From positions 1 to 18,538 of the forward strand of contig JAEOTL010000125.1 in the NCBI GenBank assembly GCA_016839845.1: DNA of 18,538 nucleotides. The letters run 5' to 3'. This document shows, in pieces, positions 1 through 5,501 of this stretch. Under the pieces are notes generated by a model that saw nothing but the letters and a program-made list of their open reading frames with translations, ran no database searches and was not told the DNA's origin. Source of the stretch: Promethearchaeota archaeon. Its GTDB lineage: Archaea > Asgardarchaeota > Lokiarchaeia > Sigynarchaeales > SOKP01. How positions within the stretch are numbered: the first letter of the stretch is position 1; the number at the start of each line of letters is the position of its first letter. The position numbers and the translations under genes are program-made.

Positions 1-662
1 TAGGTGATATTTCAACAGTTAAAGGAATTGATCCTGTCACAACCCCTAATGTTGTAAAAAGAGAGGAAGGAACAGCTCCGGGATATTATGAATATAGATA
101 CGCCTTGCAAAAAGCATTAGAAAATTCGATTAGTATAATTAAGGAAGTTCATAATCAATTCACTGAAGAATTTGGTAGATCCTATGGAAACGGCTTATTT
201 AAAACGATTTCTGTAGATGATGCTGATACTATTATTTTTGCAATGGGATCTGTTGCCTCTCAATCAAGGGATGCTATAAAAAAACTCAGAAACGAGGGAT
301 TGAAAGTAGGATTAGTTAGTCTTAAGCTGTTTAGACCATTTCCTTCTGAAGATTTAAGAGAATTATTCAAAGATAGGAAAAATATTGTAGTATTTGACAG
401 AGATATAGGATATGGATATGAGGGAGTTCTTTCATATGAATTAAAAGCCTCTCTTTATGGATTAAAGGAGAGACCAAATATTAAAGGATTTATTGTTGGA
501 TTAGGAGGAAGAGATGTAAAATCAGATCATATTTTGTCTGGTGTTAAGAAAGCCATGGAAGAATTTAAACAAGGCATCTTTACTAATAAAACTGAGTTTT
601 TGGGATTAAATCTAGAGGAATTAAAGGATTATGATGAATCAGTCTATTTTAAAGGAGGATGA
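1..662 (+). CDS. porA: Pyruvate/2-oxoacid:ferredoxin oxidoreductase alpha subunit, C-terminal part (5' truncated by window edge)
   Basis: The reading frame is open from the left edge (first full codon at position 3), so this is the 3' part of a longer gene; the TTG at 105 is internal. About 219 residues are visible of a subunit usually near 390. They contain the end of the pyrimidine-binding domain and the transketolase C-terminal-like domain, with the typical strand 'TIIFAMGSVASQSRDAIKKL', then 'VGLVSLKLFRPFP' and 'VVFDRDIGYGYEG'. In the family, alpha and beta together bind thiamine diphosphate and oxidatively decarboxylate pyruvate (or another 2-oxoacid) with CoA, passing electrons to ferredoxin in the cytoplasm. 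It ends 6 bases before porB, and a strong Shine-Dalgarno sequence for porB overlaps its 3' end, so the two are cotranscribed. Gamma and delta subunits would be expected upstream, outside the window. Substrate choice between pyruvate and a close analogue cannot be settled from this fragment. Confidence 0.9.
   Translation, partial: GDISTVKGIDPVTTPNVVKREEGTAPGYYEYRYALQKALENSISIIKEVHNQFTEEFGRSYGNGLFKTISVDDADTIIFAMGSVASQSRDAIKKLRNEGLKVGLVSLKLFRPFPSEDLRELFKDRKNIVVFDRDIGYGYEGVLSYELKASLYGLKERPNIKGFIVGLGGRDVKSDHILSGVKKAMEEFKQGIFTNKTEFLGLNLEELKDYDESVYFKGG
654..658 (+). promoter_or_regulatory. Shine-Dalgarno sequence fixing the TTG start of porB
   Basis: GGAGG, in the context AAAGGAGGATGA, sits inside the 3' end of porA and 10 bases before TTG 669. 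It decides in favour of the TTG over the ATG at 681 and suggests translational coupling of porA and porB. Confidence 0.7.
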
Positions 663-668
663 GATAAA

Positions 669-1568
669 TTGGTAAATGTAATGGAGATCCCTGAAGAAGA
701 ATATATTTATCCAGGTACACGGGCATGCTCGGGATGTGGAATGGCCTTAATTTACAGAATTGCTTTAAAAGCATTAGGAGCAAATACAATTGTTACAGTA
801 CCTGCATCTTGCCTGACAGTTTTACATGGAATGCAAGGTTTTTGCACCACTAAGGTTTCTGTATATCACACTCCTTTTGCAACTACAGGAGCCTCAGCTT
901 CTGGAATCCTAGCGTCGCTGGAAGATAAAGAGTTAGCAGATGAAATTACTGTCCTCGCATTTGCGGGTGATGGTGGTACTACAGATATAGGAATTCAAGC
1001 TTTAAGTGGGGCTGCGGAGCGAGGTACTAATTTCATTTACGCTTGTTATGACAATGAAGCTTATATGAATACTGGGGTCCAACGTAGTGGTTCTACACCG
1101 ATCGGCGTTCAAACGGCGACAACACCAGAAGGAAAATTAGTACATAAAAAAAACATGCCGAAGATCATGGAAGCCCACGGAATTCCGTATGTTGCCACTG
1201 CCAATGCTTCTTATCCTCTTGACTTATATGAAAAGTTTAAAAAAGCCAAGGACATAAAAGGATCAAAGTATATTCATATTCTTTCACCATGTCCACCAGG
1301 TTGGGGGTATGAACCAAAACACACTATAATAGTAGGTAGATTGGCAAATGAAACAGGTTTTTGGCCTCTCTATGAAGTAGTAAATGGTAAATTTGAATTA
1401 TCCAAACCAAGTAGAAGGTATTCAGATTCATCAAAACGTAAACCAATAATAGAATACTTAAATGCTCAAAAACGATTTAAATCCATTGATGCTTCAATAG
1501 TTACTGCATATCAAAATTATGTAGATAGCTTATGGAAAGAAATCAATGGAAGAATCGAGGACGATTGA
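669..1568 (+). CDS. porB: Pyruvate/2-oxoacid:ferredoxin oxidoreductase beta subunit
   Basis: This is a complete beta subunit of 299 residues, the usual length. Cys20 and Cys23 (CSGC), Cys48 (PASC) and Cys208 (SPCPPGW) match the four ligands of the [4Fe-4S] cluster closest to thiamine diphosphate in PFOR. The diphosphate/Mg motif is GDGG at 100-103, with Asn129 and Asn134 in 'YDNEAYMNTG'. The start is TTG: GGAGG at 654-658 lies 10 bases upstream, while an in-frame ATG at 681 is 22 bases from it, so TTG is preferred. The gene follows porA by 6 bases, and the pair supplies acetyl-CoA/pyruvate interconversion coupled to ferredoxin. The closing 'SGSTP' and 'HILSPCPPGW' segments favour pyruvate-type enzymes over 2-oxoglutarate ones. 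No [Fe-S] delta subunit follows. Confidence 0.95.
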   Translation: MVNVMEIPEEEYIYPGTRACSGCGMALIYRIALKALGANTIVTVPASCLTVLHGMQGFCTTKVSVYHTPFATTGASASGILASLEDKELADEITVLAFAGDGGTTDIGIQALSGAAERGTNFIYACYDNEAYMNTGVQRSGSTPIGVQTATTPEGKLVHKKNMPKIMEAHGIPYVATANASYPLDLYEKFKKAKDIKGSKYIHILSPCPPGWGYEPKHTIIVGRLANETGFWPLYEVVNGKFELSKPSRRYSDSSKRKPIIEYLNAQKRFKSIDASIVTAYQNYVDSLWKEINGRIEDD

Positions 1569-1680
1569 TCCACTGATTACGTGCTTTTCTGGGAGAACAC
1601 TTACACTTTACCATTATATCCAATCAACTGTCATGATACTTTAGAAAAAATTAAAAACTAATTATAGTTAAGATAAATAG

Positions 1681-2463
1681 ATGTTAAGAACTTTCATTTA
1701 TGATGACTCCAAGTCTCATTGGTTAGAAGAAGAGCACAATCTTTTAGTTCATGATATATGTGTGGTTTTGGATGAGGAAAACGGAATACTCTATATTTGG
1801 AGAGGGTCAAAAAGTAGTAAGAATAGATTTAAAAGGGGATATAAACAACTCAACGGGCTTATCCCCAATTTTTCTGATTTAGATCTCCAGATTATGTTGG
1901 TGAAAAAAGACTTTCCAATTGAGATCCAGAAAAAATTGAATACCATGCTAAACAATTCTATTCAGGAAAGATCGGCAACTCTATTATTTAGCAGATTTAT
2001 AACCATACGATTATATTTTGTGTTTCTCTTAGGATCAATTTTTTTCCCTATAATTTTTCTTTTAAATCTAAGTACTTCCTTAGCGTGGAACACCTCAAGT
2101 GGGAACTTGGAAGTAAGCAACTTAAATTATCAAATGTGGGTTGATATTTCTCAAATACTAATCTTTATGACAGGAATTTTCTTTATTATAAATCTAATTA
2201 TTGGAATAATTGAAATGGAAAATCAGGTTATTATTTTTTCCATTATTGGATTGTTCATTTGTATGGGGATATTTTTTTACTTAGGTTTCGGGATTTATCT
2301 ATTTCTCTTTCAGGAAGGATCAACCTTGGATAATTTTATCATTCGGAGAAGGGACATTGAATTATTTCTCTTGATCAACAGTCTTTTAGTTATATTCTTC
2401 GAATCCCTAAATATTTACAAATTAATATCGTTTTTAAAAATCTATAGAAATTTCATTTTTTAG
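1681..2463 (+). CDS. Gelsolin-like domain fused to four transmembrane helices
   Basis: The 260-residue protein has two parts. Residues about 20-90 are soluble and resemble one gelsolin-homology domain: a strand 'DICVVLDEENGILYIWRG' then a basic Ser/Lys helix 'SKSSKNRFKRGYKQL', matching the family pattern of D-x-hydrophobic-LD, a turn, I-Y-hydrophobic-W-x-G-k, followed by a long helix. Residues about 110-130, 157-178, 182-210 and 226-245 are strongly hydrophobic and look like four membrane helices; the last 15 residues are basic. I see no signal peptide, so the gelsolin-like part is probably cytoplasmic. Gelsolin domains bind actin, and Asgard archaea have actin and gelsolin homologues, so a membrane-anchored actin-regulating role is possible, but this is inference from one motif region. 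Calcium-site acidic residues are not obvious. RIO2 follows after 10 bases. The start is ATG directly after a TAG, with no clear ribosome-binding site. Confidence 0.5.
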   Translation: MLRTFIYDDSKSHWLEEEHNLLVHDICVVLDEENGILYIWRGSKSSKNRFKRGYKQLNGLIPNFSDLDLQIMLVKKDFPIEIQKKLNTMLNNSIQERSATLLFSRFITIRLYFVFLLGSIFFPIIFLLNLSTSLAWNTSSGNLEVSNLNYQMWVDISQILIFMTGIFFIINLIIGIIEMENQVIIFSIIGLFICMGIFFYLGFGIYLFLFQEGSTLDNFIIRRRDIELFLLINSLLVIFFESLNIYKLISFLKIYRNFIF

Positions 2464-2473
2464 ATGATCTGGA

Positions 2474-3352
2474 GTGGAAGTAGCAAAGTTTCTCACAAAA
2501 TGTGATAAAGAGGATTTTCGAATCTTAATGGCAATAGAGATTGGAATGAAAAGATCCGAATTTGTAACTCTAACCGATATTAAATTTTATTCAAGATATA
2601 AGATGGAAGAAACCTTATTCCGCTTAAATAAGGTTCATAAACTTGACTTAATAGTAAGAGATTCCTCTAAATATGATGTTGCTTACACCCTTAACTCGAA
2701 AGCTTATGATTTACTTGCCTTGCATACACTTGTTGAAAAAAATGTAATTAGCCAACTGGGACCTCTAATTGGAAAAGGTAAAGAGTCTGATGTCTACGGT
2801 TGTATGGATGATAATGAAACTATTTTTGCTCTGAAATTTTTCCGTATGGGACGAGCAAGTTTCAGAAACATAAAAAAATATCGAGATCTTATCGGGGAAA
2901 GGGGACATCTCTCTTGGCTCTATATAAATAGACTTGCTGCCAAGAAGGAGTTTGAAGCATTACAAAAAATTTATGAGTTAAAGTTAAACACTCCTAAGCC
3001 CATTGCTTATAATCGACATGCTATTGTAATGTCTTATCTCAGAGGAAAAGAATTAGTATACCATAAAAGCATTAAAAATCCCGCAAAGATATTTAACAGA
3101 ATTATTAAGCAAATAAAAACTATTTACCAAAAAGCTGACATAATTCATGGAGATTTAGGAGAATTTAATATCATATTAGACCATAAAGGAAATATATTAA
3201 TCATTGATTGGCTACAATGGGTCACTCGTGATCATCCTAATGCCGCTTCAATTTTAGAACGCGATATCACGAACGTTTCCAGCTTTTTCCAAAAAAAATT
3301 CAACATATATAGTAATGTTGATGAAATTTTAAGTGATTTTGAGAAGAAATAA
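2474..3352 (+). CDS. rio2: RIO2-type serine protein kinase/ATPase
   Basis: The 292-residue protein has the RIO2 plan: an N-terminal winged-helix domain (about 1-90, including 'RILMAIEIGMKRSEFV'), then the RIO kinase domain. Visible motifs are the phosphate-binding loop GKGKESDVY (100-108), Lys121 in 'ALKFFRMGRASFR', the RIO2 segment 'SWLYINRLAAKKEFEAL' with Glu159, the catalytic loop HGDLGEFN (225-232, Asp227, Asn232) and the metal Asp245 in 'IIDWLQWVTRDHPNA'. RIO2 acts in late maturation of the small ribosomal subunit in archaea and eukaryotes, as an ATPase-like switch on pre-40S/30S particles. The GTG start is the only option between an upstream in-frame stop and Met20; its Shine-Dalgarno is poor. 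It lies 10 bases after the gelsolin-like membrane gene, suggesting cotranscription. Family assignment is firm; targets in this organism are unknown. Confidence 0.93.
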   Translation: MEVAKFLTKCDKEDFRILMAIEIGMKRSEFVTLTDIKFYSRYKMEETLFRLNKVHKLDLIVRDSSKYDVAYTLNSKAYDLLALHTLVEKNVISQLGPLIGKGKESDVYGCMDDNETIFALKFFRMGRASFRNIKKYRDLIGERGHLSWLYINRLAAKKEFEALQKIYELKLNTPKPIAYNRHAIVMSYLRGKELVYHKSIKNPAKIFNRIIKQIKTIYQKADIIHGDLGEFNIILDHKGNILIIDWLQWVTRDHPNAASILERDITNVSSFFQKKFNIYSNVDEILSDFEKK

Positions 3353-3369
3353 ATGATTAAAATTGTTTT

Positions 3370-3960
3370 TTATCTCAATTTACCTCGGATAATTATATCC
3401 TCTAAATCTTGATGATCTATTAATTTGATATCTTGTGTAAATGGTTTTAAGAAATTCACAAACGATTTTTTATCTAATTTCTTTCTTAAAACTGAAAAAA
3501 TAGTTACACCTTTTTTTAAGCATACTCTGATTGCCTCTGAAATACCTTTGACCATATTAGGTAAATTCTGAAAAGATGTAAGGGAGATGGCTACATCATA
3601 AACATTATTCCGAAAGGGTAAATTTTCAATGTCTGATAATATAATCATTACATTCGCGTTTTCACTCATCTTTAACATTTTTGTTTTGAATTGTTGAAGC
3701 ATGTTCCAAGAAATATCAATACCTACGAATTTACATTTACCATCATTTTGATTAGATTTTAAATACAGTATGTATTCAAATAACATCCCAGATCCACATC
3801 CCAAATCAAGTACCGTTTTTCCACTTAAGGAGAGGTTATTTAATGTGACTTGATATTTTTTTTCTTGGATCGCTTTATATCTTTCATCATAGAATTGAGC
3901 AGATGAATTATATTTCTCGATTATTGTTTTCTTTTTATTTAGCTTATTGTTTTTTTTCAT
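3370..3960 (-). CDS. Small class I SAM-dependent methyltransferase, substrate unknown
   Basis: This is a 196-residue Rossmann-fold methyltransferase from the ATG at 3960; a TTG five codons upstream (3975) is also open. Motif I is 'VLDLGCGSG' (DLGCGSG at about 52-58), followed by an acidic residue closing strand 2 in 'FVGIDIS', the strand-3 region 'IILSDIENLPF', and motif IV-like 'YDVAISLTSFQNLPN'. The N-terminal 'YNSSAQFYDERY' helix is the cap seen in many small-molecule and ubiquinone/menaquinone-type methyltransferases. No RNA-binding or membrane domain is visible. The C-terminal part after motif V is short, so the substrate-binding portion is small. It converges with rio2 (17 bases between stops) and diverges from the Sm-like gene. 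Family fold is secure; substrate is not predictable from sequence. Confidence 0.85.
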   Translation of the reverse strand: MKKNNKLNKKKTIIEKYNSSAQFYDERYKAIQEKKYQVTLNNLSLSGKTVLDLGCGSGMLFEYILYLKSNQNDGKCKFVGIDISWNMLQQFKTKMLKMSENANVMIILSDIENLPFRNNVYDVAISLTSFQNLPNMVKGISEAIRVCLKKGVTIFSVLRKKLDKKSFVNFLKPFTQDIKLIDHQDLEDIIIRGKLR

Positions 3961-4060
3961 CAATAAAAAATCCAATTCGCTTTGAACTCATTCTTTTTAA
4001 TATTGATAAAAAGGTTTTAATTGAAAAAAAATTATCTTTTAATTAACTTTTCAATAATTG

Positions 4061-4069
4061 TAAATATAA
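4061..4069 (+). promoter_or_regulatory. Possible TATA box of the Sm-like gene
   Basis: TAAATATAA lies about 30 bases before the ATG at 4094, the spacing expected for an archaeal TATA box of a leaderless or nearly leaderless transcript. The region is AT-rich, so chance matches are likely. Confidence 0.3.
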
Positions 4070-4093
4070 TTCTCCATTGAAAAAGGTATTAAC

Positions 4094-4357
4094 ATGTCGA
4101 ATAGGAATAATAATCAACAAAGATCCAAAAGTCCTCTACAGATTTTACAAAACGCTCAAAATTCTATCATTTTGCTCAGATTAAAAGACGGAACTGAATA
4201 CAGAGGATTATTGAAGGAAATTGACGCATACATGAATATGATTCTAGAAGACGCGACAGAACTTCTTGAGGGAACTCCCGTGGCTAAATATAATGAAATT
4301 TTCATCCGGGGAAATAACTTACTATTTATTAAACCAGATGCTTCTCAAATAACCTAA
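4094..4357 (+). CDS. Sm-like archaeal protein (LSm/SmAP)
   Basis: The 87-residue protein has both Sm motifs. Sm1 is about 24-55, 'NSIILLRLKDGTEYRGLL' with Asp32-Gly33 and 'MNMILEDA' with Met47-Asn48. Sm2 is about 69-80 with Arg72-Gly73-Asn74 in 'IFIRGNNLLFIKP'. The N-terminal 20 residues are Asn/Gln-rich and polar, a short disordered extension. SmAPs form six- or seven-membered rings that bind U-rich RNA. In many archaea the SmAP1 gene is directly followed by the gene for ribosomal protein eL37; here the next gene is a phosphatase on the opposite strand, so that link is lost or this is a different paralogue. No Shine-Dalgarno sequence is visible; a TATA-like element about 30 bases upstream suggests a short leader. 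Confidence 0.93.
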   Translation: MSNRNNNQQRSKSPLQILQNAQNSIILLRLKDGTEYRGLLKEIDAYMNMILEDATELLEGTPVAKYNEIFIRGNNLLFIKPDASQIT

Positions 4358-4420
4358 AGAATTGAACACATAACCATAGTTCACCAAAAACTATAGATTA
4401 TTAACTTTCTTGAACTTTTC

Positions 4421-4451
4421 GAATTATATCCTGAAAGTGGTTTTATAATTC
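4421..4451. repeat. AT-rich inverted repeat between convergent genes
   Basis: GAATTATA (4421-4428) is matched by TATAATTC (4444-4451), an 8-base perfect arm with a 15-base loop, overlapping the 3' end of the phosphatase gene and lying after the Sm-like gene. It could act at transcript ends, but the low-complexity composition makes this weak. Confidence 0.25.
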
Positions 4452-5342
4452 AAGAATTTTAGGACTAATCTTATCCTGTGTAATTATGGCATAGGATGCT
4501 GGAATTGGATTGCGTTTTCCCAAATAATTAATACTCGAAAAAATAGATAGTAAACGATTTTTAAAGAACCATCGATATCCTTCTGGAAATCTTTCGTGTG
4601 ATCTAATCATATACTTAAGGTTATTCTCCTCTAAGAACTCATTAAAAACATCTTCACCAAAAAAATTAATCCCTGGACCTCTAAAACTCTCAGTGAATTC
4701 TTTCAAATTTACTTTAGGATCATTCCACAGGATTTGGGATAAAGCTTGTGAAGTAGAGTTATTCAAAGTATGGAAATTCTTAGTTTTAATATTCCGTAAT
4801 TTTTTTAGTATATCTTTGTCTTGAGGAATCCCACCGTGCAGACATAAAACAGTCTTATTAACCAATGCACAAATAGGGAGTACATTGTAGAGTTCTAATA
4901 TTTCCTTAAACCCATAAGTACCTTTGAATTTCCTTGAAAACACTTCCAAAAAACCGTATGCCTGATTCATTTCCCATGTCTCATGATTTCCTTTTAATAA
5001 ATAATACCGTTGTGGATCAAGAATCTTCAAACTTAAGATAAAAGTTAAACATTCTAGTTGTTTAAGCCCTCTATCAACGATATCTCCTAAAAAAATAACG
5101 GCACATGGTTTTTTAGCTTTAAATATAATATAAAGTTTAAGTAAGCTTTCCAAATCACCATGAATGTCACCCACTACATAAATTTCTTCCTTTGGGTTAT
5201 TTAATTCAAATTCTAAGAGAATGTTTTCATTTTCAAAAGCATTCTGAGCTGAGTTTAGAATTTTAAAAATAGTATTTAGATCTAATTCAGATAGTAAATT
5301 AGGATTTTCAATAAATGATTCAAGAAAGCTAGTATCAATCAA
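4443..5342 (-). CDS. PPP-family (PP1/PP2A-like) serine/threonine protein phosphatase
   Basis: The 299-residue protein carries the full signature of PPP metallophosphatases: GDIHG (58-62), GDIVDRG (86-92), GNHE (118-121), HGG (169-171), the 'LWNDP' segment (205-209, eukaryotic L-W-S-D-P), 'RGPGINFFGEDV' (221-232) and RSHE (247-250). These supply the two-metal site and substrate arginines. After RSHE comes 'FSSINYLGKRNPIPASYAII', corresponding to the eukaryotic 'SAPNYCG...N.GA' loop beta12-13. Length and motif order match PP1/PP2A/PP5 catalytic cores better than short bacterial PrpA-like phosphatases. It probably dephosphorylates Ser/Thr in cytoplasmic proteins. The TTG start is supported by GAGG (5349-5352) 6 bases upstream, and no other start precedes the first motif. 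The N-terminal 50 residues are a non-catalytic helical extension. No partner subunit is adjacent. Confidence 0.9.
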   Translation of the reverse strand: MIDTSFLESFIENPNLLSELDLNTIFKILNSAQNAFENENILLEFELNNPKEEIYVVGDIHGDLESLLKLYIIFKAKKPCAVIFLGDIVDRGLKQLECLTFILSLKILDPQRYYLLKGNHETWEMNQAYGFLEVFSRKFKGTYGFKEILELYNVLPICALVNKTVLCLHGGIPQDKDILKKLRNIKTKNFHTLNNSTSQALSQILWNDPKVNLKEFTESFRGPGINFFGEDVFNEFLEENNLKYMIRSHERFPEGYRWFFKNRLLSIFSSINYLGKRNPIPASYAIITQDKISPKILEL

Positions 5343-5348
5343 TTGGAA

Positions 5349-5352
5349 CCTC
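5349..5352 (-). promoter_or_regulatory. Shine-Dalgarno sequence fixing the TTG start of the PPP phosphatase
   Basis: On the minus strand GAGG(T) precedes TTG 5342 with a 6-base spacer. The frame has no ATG or GTG upstream before a stop, so this site decides the start. Confidence 0.55.
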
Positions 5353-5398
5353 GGGGGTTTATTTAATATTTTGATTATCTTCTAGTTATAGTTCTTTT

Positions 5399-5422
5399 AA
5401 TGATATTATTGTTTCTATCATT
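5399..5422. repeat. Inverted repeat in the divergent phosphatase/methyltransferase intergenic region
   Basis: AATGATA (5399-5405) and TATCATT (5416-5422) form 7-base perfect arms around a 10-base spacer. It lies between two divergently transcribed genes (5343-5501) and could be an operator. Nothing else recognisable is in that interval. Confidence 0.3.
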
Positions 5423-5501
5423 TTTATTAGGAAGGTAATCTAAATTAAAAGCAGAAATAAAACTTAAAACTGAGATTAATAATCAAACCTATAATTTTAT
5501 A

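Noticed and set aside
1569..1680. Possible small RNA or gene between porB and the gelsolin-like gene
   Set aside because: No open frame, tRNA-like elements or strong stem-loop could be seen in these 112 bases.
3961..3975. Longer TTG start for the small methyltransferase
   Set aside because: It adds five residues not needed for the fold, and neither start has a Shine-Dalgarno; the ATG at 3960 is the simpler choice.
4375..4396. Stem-loop CATAGTT/AACTATAG after the Sm-like gene as a terminator
   Set aside because: Only six base pairs form and no T-run follows; not distinguishable from chance in AT-rich sequence.
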